Origin: Vulcanimicrobiota bacterium | Lineage (GTDB): Bacteria; Vulcanimicrobiota; JAJTBE01 | NCBI GenBank assembly: GCA_021107945.1 | Contig: JAIORV010000038.1 | Location: forward strand, 1-60,919 | Direction: 5' to 3' | Length of the DNA: 60,919 nt | Part shown: positions 44,994-53,751 of the stretch, piece after piece | How positions within the stretch are numbered: position 1 is the stretch's first letter | Layout: each line of letters opens with the position of its first letter | Translations under genes and position numbers: made by a program | The notes under the pieces: model-generated | Seen by the model: only the letters and a program-made list of their open reading frames with translations | What the model was told of the DNA's origin: nothing | Database searches by the model: none

Positions 44994-45554
44994 ATGGTTG
45001 ATCAGGAATTATACGACGATTCAAAAGATCGAATGAAAAAGTCAATCGAGTCAATGAGAAAAGATTTTATGGCTATAAGGACGGGCAGAGCGACACCGGC
45101 CGTTCTGGAGCCTATAAAAGTCTCAGCTTACGGGCAAGAGATGCCAATAAAGCAGTTGGCAAGTATTTCCATCCCGGAACCCAGGATGATTGTAATTCAG
45201 CCCTGGGATAAAAGTGTGCTGGAAGTTATTGAAAAAACAATCCAGAAATCGGAATTGGGAATAAATCCTGTAAATGATGGAAAACTTTTGCGCCTTATTT
45301 TTCCTCCACTTACCGAGGAGCGAAGAAAAGAACTTGTAAAACAAGTGAAAAAGAGAGCAGAAGAGGGCAAAGTAGCCGTCAGAAACATCAGGCGTGATGC
45401 AATGGAAATGCTCAAACTTATGGAAAAAGACGGCGATATCTCCGAAGATGATCAGCGTCGGGGACAGGATGAAATCGATGATCTTACAAAAGATATCATA
45501 AAAGAGATTGACAAGGTTCTCGAAGGGAAAGAAAAAGAGATTCTGGAGATTTAA
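44994..45554 (+). CDS. frr: Ribosome recycling factor
   Basis: 186 aa. The ATG follows AGGAGAGTTGAACA. Conserved RRF features: MKKSIESMRKDFMAIRTGRA (region), PIKQLASISIPEPR, EVIEKTIQKSELGINPVNDG, and a helical C-terminus with a GQDEIDDLTKDII segment. With EF-G it splits post-termination ribosomes. The usual next genes in many genomes (uppS, cdsA) are not present here. Confidence 0.96.
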   Translation: MVDQELYDDSKDRMKKSIESMRKDFMAIRTGRATPAVLEPIKVSAYGQEMPIKQLASISIPEPRMIVIQPWDKSVLEVIEKTIQKSELGINPVNDGKLLRLIFPPLTEERRKELVKQVKKRAEEGKVAVRNIRRDAMEMLKLMEKDGDISEDDQRRGQDEIDDLTKDIIKEIDKVLEGKEKEILEI

Positions 45555-45722
45555 CTATCAGAACCTTCTCACCCGTTTACGGACGGGTATATTAAAAATC
45601 TCTGTACCTGCACTGAAGACGTCTCCTGAACTTGCCTGTCCTGAACTTGTTTCAGGGTTTCAGGGTTGTTTTAGTACCATCTGCGTCTTGCGCTATAAAT
45701 AATAATTTTACCGTCATATAAA

Positions 45723-47093
45723 ATGAAAAATGACAAAATAAAAAAATATATATTTATTGTATTAATTTTATTTCTGATCATATTTCTTTTTTTTTACAGG
45801 GGAAAATGTTACCTGGATTTATGGGGCGGACTTGGTGAGAAGCCGCATTTTGGACACGATTTCCTGAAAAATCATTACTTTTATGGCACACTGCTTAAAA
45901 ATGGATATACCGATATTTATGCCGATAATATCCCGCCGCAAATCATAGAAAAAACCGGGTTTAAAAGCTTTTTTCCGCCATATTACCCGCCACTCGTTTA
46001 TGCCGCCCATATTCCATTTTCATATATGTCACGAGGGGCGGCGGTCAATCTTTATTTCATGCTGAATCACATCTGGCTGTTCCTGACTGTCTTTATTGTG
46101 ATCACAATCATACAATCCCGCAATGGACCAACAGATCCCGACCGGAAATATGGCACTTATCATCTTATTAAGAAAATTGGACTCGCCCTTGCGCTTACAA
46201 TTGTCTTTCTTCTCTTTTCACCGGTAATCGATAACCTCTTCGCTGGACAGATAAATATCTTCCTTACATTTGTAATTTCATTATTTGTTTATCTGTATTT
46301 AAAGGAAAGATACATCCTCTGCGCCCTTGTTCTGGCGGTTGCAATCAATATAAAAATATTTCCCGTGTTTTTCCTGTTTCTCTTTATACTTTACAAACAA
46401 TGGAAAAACGTCGGGTTTACTCTTCTTTTTACCCTGGGCTTGAACCTGCCGTTCGTTTTTATCATGAGCCCCGTTAAGTTTTATGGGGGTCTTTTTAAAT
46501 GGATTTCGACTCCGGACTGGGGGAGAATGGATCATACACGGCAGACAATACATTTCACAATTGTGAGGATTCTGAACATACAGGCACCCGATTCTTCAGC
46601 ATTTAAATGGGTGGTATCGTTAATTACAATTGGAATTATATTGCTTATTATCTATACAATCCATAAGAATTTGACTTGCAGAGATAAAATTGAAAAATTC
46701 TTCCTGATATGCCTCATACCGTTTATCTATTTGCTTGGATCGGTGTATGTCACCGCAACACATCACATCCTCCTGTTAATACTCCTTGCCGGGACTCTTG
46801 TTTATTTCATTCCGAGATGGAGAGAGTATCCCGACATCGCACTCCTCACACTTCTCCTGTCATTTCTCATTGCCTGCTTTGACGGCGAGGTTACAAACAG
46901 GCTTAACGATGCAATATTCAGGTTCTTTATATTATCCGAGAGTTTTGGTTTTTATCTCGCCCTGCTTGCTTTTTTCCTGAATATATATATACTGAAGAAA
47001 AAAGCACCAAAATTACCGGAGAGTTTTCACCACGAAGCCACGGAGTTCACGAAGAAGAATACGGATGACGGAAAATGGAGGGCGGAACTGTAG
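45723..47093 (+). CDS. GT87-like (DUF2029) membrane glycosyltransferase
   Basis: 456 aa polytopic membrane protein with about ten hydrophobic helices. Family features: an early FGHDFLKNHYFYGTLLKNG loop, FFPPYYPPLVYAAHIPF, AGQINIFLTFVISLFVYLYLKERY, and AINIKIFPVF, where K and P of the KxxP pattern lie in the family position. GT87 enzymes use polyprenyl-phosphate sugars (mannosyl in actinobacteria). No clear ribosome site precedes the ATG. The last 20 residues are encoded by repeats: a HHEATEFTKK stretch from an R1 repeat, then the stop TAG in an R2 repeat (CTG TAG). Confidence 0.7.
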   Translation: MKNDKIKKYIFIVLILFLIIFLFFYRGKCYLDLWGGLGEKPHFGHDFLKNHYFYGTLLKNGYTDIYADNIPPQIIEKTGFKSFFPPYYPPLVYAAHIPFSYMSRGAAVNLYFMLNHIWLFLTVFIVITIIQSRNGPTDPDRKYGTYHLIKKIGLALALTIVFLLFSPVIDNLFAGQINIFLTFVISLFVYLYLKERYILCALVLAVAINIKIFPVFFLFLFILYKQWKNVGFTLLFTLGLNLPFVFIMSPVKFYGGLFKWISTPDWGRMDHTRQTIHFTIVRILNIQAPDSSAFKWVVSLITIGIILLIIYTIHKNLTCRDKIEKFFLICLIPFIYLLGSVYVTATHHILLLILLAGTLVYFIPRWREYPDIALLTLLLSFLIACFDGEVTNRLNDAIFRFFILSESFGFYLALLAFFLNIYILKKKAPKLPESFHHEATEFTKKNTDDGKWRAEL

Positions 47094-47114
47094 GAGGGAT
47101 GTCCCCATCCCGAT
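47029..47114 (+). repeat. R1 plus R2 repeats overlapping the end of the GT87 gene
   Basis: TTTCACCACGAAGCCACGGAGTTCACG (47029 onwards) is R1-like; CTGTAGGAGGGATGTCCCC begins at 47088 and is R2. Confidence 0.8.
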
Positions 47115-47273
47115 AAACGGAGAATGGGGGGCGGAGGAGAGGGTGTTGAAAAACCTCAAAACCCCATTCATTGAAAGTCCCTATTCAACCACAGAGATAT
47201 GAACGTTTTAATTGGTTGTCCTCTGCGCTCTCTGCGAACTCTGCGTTGAAAAAACCATTTATGGAAAAACAAT

Positions 47274-48185
47274 ATGAATGACAAAGAAAATCAAAAAACC
47301 AATAATGAAGAAATTACCCCGGAAGAAGATTCCACCGACAAGAAAAAAATGACCCGGCGGCAATTCATCAAGAACGCCTTAAGGATTGGAATTTACACCT
47401 CAGTCGTTGGGTTGGGGCTCTATTCGTTTTTATATGAGCCCGGCCATATAACTATGGAAAGACTTGAACTGCCTGTCCATAACCTCCCGCCATATTGGGA
47501 AGGAAAAAAGATTGTGCTGGTGTCCGATATCCACAGGTCGGAAGTTGTGAGTACGGATTTCCTCTCGAAAGCATTCCAGAAAATAAACGCGGAGAAACCC
47601 GATGTCATATTTCTTACGGGGGATTATGTGACGGGATCCAGGGAATATATTGATTCATTGAAGTCTCTGCTTTTAAAGCTGAAGACAAAAACAGGGGATG
47701 GGGGTAAAATCGCCGTCCTTGGAAATCACGACTACTGGACCGATGCTGATTATATAAAAAAGAGATTAACACAAGGCGGATTCCAGATTCTTGTAAACGA
47801 AAAGAAAGATATCGGTCCAACGGGAGCGAAACTGAGAATCCTGGGAGCTGATGACCTCTGGTGTGGAGTGAAGGATATCAAAAGACTTCTCGGCATGGTT
47901 AACCCGGACAGGGATGCGGTAATTCTCCTCTCGCATAATCCCGACATATTCCTTGATAAAGAATTCGGAAAAATTCCGGTTACAGTCCTGGCAGGGCATA
48001 CTCACGGGGGGCAGGTCAATCTGCCGATAATCGGGGCTCCAATTGTACCGGCAAAATTCGTGAGGGGTTTTTATAAAAAAGGTGAAAGCCTGATGTATGT
48101 AAACAGAGGATTGGGGCTTATCGCACCACCGATAAGATTTAACTGCCCGCCGGAGATTACGGTGTTTAAACTCGTTAAGGAGTAA
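47274..48185 (+). CDS. Metallophosphoesterase with Tat-like signal
   Basis: 303 aa. A charged N-terminus, then KMTRRQFIKNA (twin-arginine motif) and one hydrophobic segment (about 36-52), suggest Tat export or a membrane anchor. The calcineurin-like fold has SDIH, GDYV, GNHDYW, SHNPD and GHTHGGQ metal motifs in order. YkuE-like enzymes release UDP-sugar or other phosphoesters, sometimes acting on lipid II-type substrates. The substrate is unknown. It lies 13 bp before the methyltransferase gene. The start is uncertain: an R1 repeat ends just upstream and no clear ribosome site is seen. Confidence 0.82.
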   Translation: MNDKENQKTNNEEITPEEDSTDKKKMTRRQFIKNALRIGIYTSVVGLGLYSFLYEPGHITMERLELPVHNLPPYWEGKKIVLVSDIHRSEVVSTDFLSKAFQKINAEKPDVIFLTGDYVTGSREYIDSLKSLLLKLKTKTGDGGKIAVLGNHDYWTDADYIKKRLTQGGFQILVNEKKDIGPTGAKLRILGADDLWCGVKDIKRLLGMVNPDRDAVILLSHNPDIFLDKEFGKIPVTVLAGHTHGGQVNLPIIGAPIVPAKFVRGFYKKGESLMYVNRGLGLIAPPIRFNCPPEITVFKLVKE

Positions 48186-48198
48186 TACATATTAAAAT

Positions 48199-48846
48199 AT
48201 GTCGAAACTGGATGATGCAATAGAAATACTGATTTTGATGAGCTTTCGTGAATGGAGGGAAGTTCATCGCGTTCCGGGCATGGGGAAAGTTGATTTTCTC
48301 CTGTTTTTGAATTATTTCTGGAGATTCCCCTCCATATACATTTTCCGCGAGAGAAAGGGACTGGGATATCCGTACAACAACTTTCTTTACGGCGAGACTC
48401 CCTATTACACAGTGAGGGAAATCATCGAGACGGCAGAGATCAATGAAAACGATGTCGTCTATGATCTGGGATGTGGCAGAGGGAAGTTTCTTTTTTTTAC
48501 AAGGTTATACACGGGGGCGAGGTGCATCGGGGTTGACCTGATCTCCACATATATAAAAATAGCGCAAAATATAACGGAGAAAGCGGAAATCAGAAATCTT
48601 GATTTTTTTGAAGAGGATATATTAAATGTGGGACTTTCGACGGCAACAGTCGTATTTGTGAATGGCACATATTTTTCGCCGGAAACTCACGAGGGGATTT
48701 CGTTGAATATCGGAAAAATGAAACCCGGGACAAGGTTTATTTCTTCGTCAGTGGAGTATGACAATCCGGGACTTGAGCATTTCGCCACGAGGGATCTTAT
48801 TTTTAGTTGGGCAAGAACTCCGGTATATTTTTACAGGGTTAAATGA
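48199..48846 (+). CDS. SAM-dependent methyltransferase, class I
   Basis: 215 aa. Rossmann motif I is VYDLGCGRGKFLFF (region about residue 92), followed by an acidic motif II in CIGVDLI, a DFFEEDIL loop, and a FVNGTYF post-motif. This segment resembles SAM-dependent methyltransferases of the DOT1-like type, but I would not name a subfamily. A hydrophobic/aromatic N-terminal 70 residues may be a membrane-associated region. The preceding metallophosphoesterase gene is 13 bp away; the stop codon abuts that of a convergent gene. Confidence 0.75.
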   Translation: MSKLDDAIEILILMSFREWREVHRVPGMGKVDFLLFLNYFWRFPSIYIFRERKGLGYPYNNFLYGETPYYTVREIIETAEINENDVVYDLGCGRGKFLFFTRLYTGARCIGVDLISTYIKIAQNITEKAEIRNLDFFEEDILNVGLSTATVVFVNGTYFSPETHEGISLNIGKMKPGTRFISSSVEYDNPGLEHFATRDLIFSWARTPVYFYRVK

Positions 48847-50241
48847 TCAGATTTTTCTCTTCTTCTTCTCATCCTCAATCTCAAGAAAACATGCCGGGTC
48901 TATTTGATTCACATCGCCCTCGAACTGCGCTCTTGCACGGCAACCGCCCCTGCAAAACTCAAAATATTTACATTCCCTGCATACCTCATTCCCGGATATT
49001 GCACGGAATAACTGGAGGTTTGCCGAATAAATCCAGATGTCTCTGAGACTATGGTTTCGGATATTTCCTGCATGGAAAGAATCCTTGAGGAAAGAACAAG
49101 GAAAAACGTTACCCTGGGCATCAATCCAGCAATTCAGATTTCCCCCGACGCATCCGAACCCGCTATATATCTTCTTTCCCCTGGACTGGTACGGGAATGA
49201 ATTAATCTTGATTGATGTTGAGGAGTATTTCTGCACTTTTACTATTGTGCGAAAAGCATCCCGCATCTGTTCCGGTGTTAGCAGAACGTGCTTATTTCCC
49301 TTTGCCTGTCCCACCGGTTTAATAAAATCCACACTCCAGTGATTGCACCTGAATTTTTGAACGGCCTTGATAAACGAAAGAACCTCCATATGATTTGTGT
49401 CCATCAATACCGTGTGCAAAGATATGGGGCAATTGAACAGTTCTCTCATGGTCTTTATTGACCTGACAAGTCTTCTGTATGTGCCTTTGCCCCTCTGGTA
49501 ATCGAAGGATTTCTCCGTCGATCCGTCAAAGCTGATGCGAATCCCTTTTATGGGATAGTCGGCCAATTTCTTGGCAAGGACTCTGCCTATGAATAACCCG
49601 GTTGTTGAGAGATATACGCTGACGCCTTTTTCCGATGCGTATTTTATAACTTTCAGAATATCCTTTTCACGACAGAAAGGGTCTCCTCCCCCAAGTGTAA
49701 GTTCAAAAGTACCTATGGCAACCATCTCGTCTATGAGTTTATATATATCTTTCAGGCTCAATTCGTTTTCAAGGGGACCCCGCGTTTCCTGGGAGCAATG
49801 GCGGCAGTTGAGATCGCATTTATTTGTCAATTGAAGGTGAACCCGCAGGGGAGCGGAAATTCTTCCTTTCACCGGCATGTATGGCAGGAGTTCTCCAGCA
49901 AGTTTGGATTCGCTATTAAATAATTCGATGGATTTACATAATTGAATAAATGTAAGGAAGCTTTCTTTTGATATTCTTTTTTTTACTTTCTCCGCTATTT
50001 CGTCCAGATTATTCTTCGAACTCAACTCAAAAATATAAGTAGCATCCCAATCAAAAGGGATGTAATCCCCCTTTTGGAAATCGTAAAAAAGGGAGCCGAA
50101 ATATTCCCTTCTACCCACGAAATGATGCTCTGTCACTAAAGTTCTACCTTTCTTTTTCTCGTACTTCATTAGTTTAATATCAAAGGCTATAAATCCTGCG
50201 AAATAAGAAAAATCGAGGATAAAGAATTTATATTTTCTCAC
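48847..50241 (-). CDS. Radical SAM/SPASM protein with PqqD-like N-terminus
   Basis: 464 aa from the GTG at 50241; the true start may be ATG at 50169 (440 aa). The GTG lies in an R1 repeat, and neither has a good ribosome site. Residues about 30-110 look like the PqqD/RRE fold (FVGRREYFGSLFYDFQKGDYIPFDWDATYIF, about 41-71). Radical SAM ligands are C142-x3-C146-x2-C149, then GGGDPF and SFDG. The SPASM-type C-terminus has CWIDAQGNVFPCSF and CRECKYFEFCRGGCRARA, binding further Fe-S clusters. This architecture is typical of maturases of ribosomal peptides, of sactipeptide/quinohemoprotein type. The substrate is not identified. Confidence 0.85.
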   Translation of the reverse strand: MRKYKFFILDFSYFAGFIAFDIKLMKYEKKKGRTLVTEHHFVGRREYFGSLFYDFQKGDYIPFDWDATYIFELSSKNNLDEIAEKVKKRISKESFLTFIQLCKSIELFNSESKLAGELLPYMPVKGRISAPLRVHLQLTNKCDLNCRHCSQETRGPLENELSLKDIYKLIDEMVAIGTFELTLGGGDPFCREKDILKVIKYASEKGVSVYLSTTGLFIGRVLAKKLADYPIKGIRISFDGSTEKSFDYQRGKGTYRRLVRSIKTMRELFNCPISLHTVLMDTNHMEVLSFIKAVQKFRCNHWSVDFIKPVGQAKGNKHVLLTPEQMRDAFRTIVKVQKYSSTSIKINSFPYQSRGKKIYSGFGCVGGNLNCWIDAQGNVFPCSFLKDSFHAGNIRNHSLRDIWIYSANLQLFRAISGNEVCRECKYFEFCRGGCRARAQFEGDVNQIDPACFLEIEDEKKKRKI

Positions 50242-50554
50242 CGCAAAGAACGCAAAGACTGTAAAGTCTATAAATTATAGACAATTCTTTTGATACTCCC
50301 AAGAAGAGATTCTTCGCTTTCGAGAAGTGAGAAAAGAAATTCCCACCTCTCACTTCCCACCTCCCATTTCCCATTTCCCATCTCACACATCTCGTTTCTC
50401 ATTTAATATGAATGACTTAGATAGGAAAAAGAGATACAACATAGAAGGTAATATACAAAATGTCCGGTAATAATTATTATATACACCTATTTTTTTTTGT
50501 TATATCAACATGGGGGAGAATTTTATCAAGATGTAAGGAGGCTTCGAATATAAT
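50242..50554. other. Gap upstream of clpC
   Basis: No clear gene. It has an R1 end, a GTCTATAA-A-TTATAGAC palindrome (50266-50282) shared with 36033, and TTCCCA/CTCCCATT repeats. A TTGTTA (50498) with TTTTAT 17 bp later is a weak promoter candidate. A 20-codon frame (50408-50470) is discussed under rejected items. Confidence 0.4.
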
Positions 50555-53176
50555 ATGTGGGAACCTTTTACAGAGAGGGCAAGGAAAGCAATTGTGCTTG
50601 CCCAGGAAGAGGCATCTCGCCTCGGCAATAATTACATCGGAACCGAGCACCTGCTTCTCGGAATAATAAGCGAGGGCGAATCGGTTGCCGCCAAGGTTCT
50701 GGAGAACCTGGGAGTCAGTCTGCAGAAAGTTCGTTCGGAAGTGGAAGCGATTGTGGGAAAAGGAAGCAAACCCACGAACCAGGAGATTGTCTTCACTCCA
50801 CGGGCAAAGAGGGTTATTGAGCTCGCATTCGAGGAAGCAAGGAATCTTGCTCATAATTATATCGGCACCGAACACCTTCTCCTGGGACTGGTCAAGGAAG
50901 GCGAAGGTGTGGCGGCAAGGGTTCTGTCCAACCTCGGGGTCGATCCCGGCAAGATCCGCGCCGAGATCACAAAACTGCTCGGAGTAGAGACATCCCCCGC
51001 GCCCCCAAGGGAGAAGACAAAAACTCCCACGCTGGATCAGTACGGCAGGGATCTCACGAAAATGGCGATAGAAAACAAACTCGACCCGGTAATCGGAAGA
51101 CACATCGAGATAGAGAGAGTCATCCAGATACTCTCGCGAAGAACCAAGAATAACCCGGCGTTGCTGGGTGAGCCTGGAGTCGGTAAAACCGCCATCGTCG
51201 AGGGACTGGCGCAAAGAATAGCGCGTAATGAAGTCCCCGAGCTTCTCGCAGACAAGAGGGTTATATCTCTTGACCTTGCGGGACTTGTTGCAGGCACGAA
51301 GTATCGCGGCGAATTCGAGGAGCGATTGAAAAGAGTCATGGATGAGATATACCAGGCCGCCGGTGAAGTTGTCCTGTTTATAGATGAACTTCACACTATC
51401 GTGGGAGCCGGAGCGGCGGAAGGAGCAATTGACGCATCCAACATACTCAAACCCCCTCTTTCAAGGGGAGAGTTACAGTGTATAGGTGCGACGACACTTG
51501 ACGAATATCGAAAATACATTGAAAAAGACGCCGCACTTGAAAGGCGGTTTCAACCCATCATTGTAGATGAACCTACAGTGGAGGAGACTATTGATATATT
51601 AAAGGGTCTCAGGGATCGCTACGAGGCGCATCACAAAGTACGAATAACGGACGAGTCCCTCGTTTTATCCACAAAACTTGCATCCCGATACATCACCGAC
51701 AGATTCCTGCCGGACAAGGCAATCGATGTTATGGACGAAGCCGCTTCAAGGGTGAGATTACAGGCCACGATGCCGCCTCCGGAACTTCGCGATGTGGAAT
51801 CAAAACTCAGAATGGTTCAACAGGAAAAAGATGCGGTTATACAGATGCAGGAATATGAAAAAGCTGTTCAACTTCGCGAAAAAGAGGAGAAGCTCAGAAG
51901 AGAAAAGGAGAAACTGGAGCGAAAGTGGGAGGAGAAAAAAGCCAACAGAGGAGAATCCCTCAATACAGTTACGATTGAAGATATTGCACACATCGTCTCC
52001 ACCTGGACGAAAATCCCCGTTTCCAAGCTTGCCGCGGAAGAAAGCAAGAAGCTTCTGAATATGGAGAACGAGCTTCACAAGAGAATCATCGGACAGGACG
52101 AAGCCGTCAAGATTGTTACAAGAGCGATACGCCGTGCAAGAGCAGGATTGAAAGACCCCAAGAGACCCACGGGAATCTTCATCTTCCTCGGACCCACCGG
52201 TGTCGGAAAAACCGAACTTGCAAGAGCGTTAGCGGAATTCCTGTTCGGAGATGAGGATACACTGATAAGAATTGATATGTCCGAATATATGGAAAAATTC
52301 GCCGTCTCCCGCCTGGTCGGAGCGCCTCCCGGATACGTCGGATTCGAAGAGGGTGGACAGATAACGGAAGTTGTGAGAAGAAAGCCCTACTCGGTTATTC
52401 TCCTTGATGAGATTGAAAAGGCGCACCCCGATGTCTTCAACATACTTCTACAGGTCTTTGAGGACGGGCGAATTACCGATTCACAGGGCAGAGTCATAAA
52501 TTTCAAAAATACGATAATAATCATGACCTCGAACATCGGAGTCAGGGATATTGAGGACAAGGCAGAACTTGGATTCAGGATGACAAAAGATTCCGGAACA
52601 ACAGAAGTCCGGTACGAAAGAATGAAAAGGAAAATTCTCGATAAGACAAAGAAGCTTTTTAAACCCGAATTCATTAACCGTATTGACGAGACTGTCGTCT
52701 TCACCAGGCTCAACAGGGACGAAATCAAGGCTATCGTTGACCTCATGATGAGCAGGGTCAGGGAAGAGGTCGAGGCGCAGGACAGGAAAATGGAATATAC
52801 CGATGAGGCGAAAGACAGAATCGCAATAGCCGGGTATGATCCAAATTACGGCGCAAGACCCATACGAAGAGCCATCCAGAGAATGGTCGAGGATCCTCTT
52901 GCGGAGGATTTCATCAGGGGAACATTCATCGAAGGCGACACGGTTATAGTCGATGCCGATCCTGATGAAGAAGAAAAGTTGATGTTCTACAAAAAAGGAG
53001 AGGACCCTCCCAAAAAGAAGAAACCCTCCAAGGAAAAGGATGATAAATCCGGTGAAGAAAAAACGAAAAAGTCCGTCGAAGTAAAAAAGGATAAGACTGT
53101 CGATAAAAAAGCGGATAAGTCCGTCAATGTAAATCCGGAAAAGGGTAAAAAGCAGCAGGAGAAAAAAACAAAATAG
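50555..53176 (+). CDS. clpC: ClpC-family AAA+ chaperone
   Basis: 873 aa. The ATG follows AAGGAGG. Two Clp_N repeats ([16 protein letters not shown] and [16 protein letters not shown]), AAA1 with Walker A GEPGVGKT and Walker B VLFIDELH, a middle coiled coil with [18 protein letters not shown] (UvrB/UVR-like), and AAA2 with [23 protein letters not shown] and TSNIG. C-terminal D2-small domain residues continue to about 815. Then comes a Lys-rich tail of about 60 residues ([21 protein letters not shown]). It unfolds proteins for a ClpP-type protease, which is not in this window. No McsA/McsB/CtsR neighbours are seen. Confidence 0.95.
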   Translation: MWEPFTERARKAIVLAQEEASRLGNNYIGTEHLLLGIISEGESVAAKVLENLGVSLQKVRSEVEAIVGKGSKPTNQEIVFTPRAKRVIELAFEEARNLAHNYIGTEHLLLGLVKEGEGVAARVLSNLGVDPGKIRAEITKLLGVETSPAPPREKTKTPTLDQYGRDLTKMAIENKLDPVIGRHIEIERVIQILSRRTKNNPALLGEPGVGKTAIVEGLAQRIARNEVPELLADKRVISLDLAGLVAGTKYRGEFEERLKRVMDEIYQAAGEVVLFIDELHTIVGAGAAEGAIDASNILKPPLSRGELQCIGATTLDEYRKYIEKDAALERRFQPIIVDEPTVEETIDILKGLRDRYEAHHKVRITDESLVLSTKLASRYITDRFLPDKAIDVMDEAASRVRLQATMPPPELRDVESKLRMVQQEKDAVIQMQEYEKAVQLREKEEKLRREKEKLERKWEEKKANRGESLNTVTIEDIAHIVSTWTKIPVSKLAAEESKKLLNMENELHKRIIGQDEAVKIVTRAIRRARAGLKDPKRPTGIFIFLGPTGVGKTELARALAEFLFGDEDTLIRIDMSEYMEKFAVSRLVGAPPGYVGFEEGGQITEVVRRKPYSVILLDEIEKAHPDVFNILLQVFEDGRITDSQGRVINFKNTIIIMTSNIGVRDIEDKAELGFRMTKDSGTTEVRYERMKRKILDKTKKLFKPEFINRIDETVVFTRLNRDEIKAIVDLMMSRVREEVEAQDRKMEYTDEAKDRIAIAGYDPNYGARPIRRAIQRMVEDPLAEDFIRGTFIEGDTVIVDADPDEEEKLMFYKKGEDPPKKKKPSKEKDDKSGEEKTKKSVEVKKDKTVDKKADKSVNVNPEKGKKQQEKKTK

Positions 53177-53220
53177 AAAGAAAATACTCCAGCGAGTAAA
53201 TTCTTGTTTTATATATTCAG

Positions 53221-53247
53221 GGCGGGTTTAACACCCGCCTTTTTGTT
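53221..53247 (+). terminator. Rho-independent terminator of clpC
   Basis: GGCGGGT (53221-53227) / ACCCGCC (53233-53239), five-nt loop TTAAC, then TTTTTGTTT. 44 bp after the clpC stop. Confidence 0.88.
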
Positions 53248-53751
53248 TAAAAATATTAATTTTTCATAATAAGCATTGAAATTCAGTTTTGTTGGGTATA
53301 TACTGTATCCTGGAGAAAAAAGAAAGGTAAAAGTTAACTTATACCATTTTTCATTCTTTTTTCTGTAGGAGGGATTTTTCAACCCCGACAAACAGGGGAA
53401 ATGCTCAACCCCAAAAAGACATGTTGAGCGAAAATTGGAATTAAACGAAAATGAGATTAAAAATAAAAGAGGAAAATATATAAAACCGCCGGGTGAATCT
53501 GTGGATTCGCTCATCGTGAATATGATGCGTTTAATGTGGATATTGGATTATACCCAATAACCATTTATGTTAAACGCTGATAAATCCGGTTTTATATGGA
53601 TTTCCTCTTTTTTTCATTTTCGTTTTTTTTATTATAGAATTGGTTTTCTGACTTTCACAGTTGCCCCCATTCCCGGCAAGCAGATGAGGAGGCAATTTCT
53701 CCCCTTGAGGGTGGATGAAAGGGGGAACCAAAAAGAAAAAGGGGTGATATT
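53248..53751. other. Leader region upstream of the ABC-F gene
   Basis: No gene is strongly supported. A 62-codon frame (53567-53755) has its stop overlapping the ABC-F start (ATGA) but no ribosome site. Its end contains GAGGAGGCAATTTC and CCCTTGAGGGTGGATGAAAGGGGG, which look like repeat sequence. A short frame ATG ATG CGT TTA ATG... (53528) is also present. Confidence 0.4.

Noticed and set aside
45508-45702. 64-codon frame after frr
   Set aside because: Its end is the CCTGTCCTGAACTTGTTTCAGG repeat and it overlaps frr out of frame.
50408-50470. 20-codon frame near the radical SAM gene as a RiPP precursor
   Set aside because: It is on the opposite strand, is Lys/Arg/Asn-rich with no Cys or Gly core and has no ribosome site.
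50477-51394. Minus-strand 305-codon frame over the clpC start
   Set aside because: Antisense to Clp_N and AAA1; explained by codon bias in clpC.
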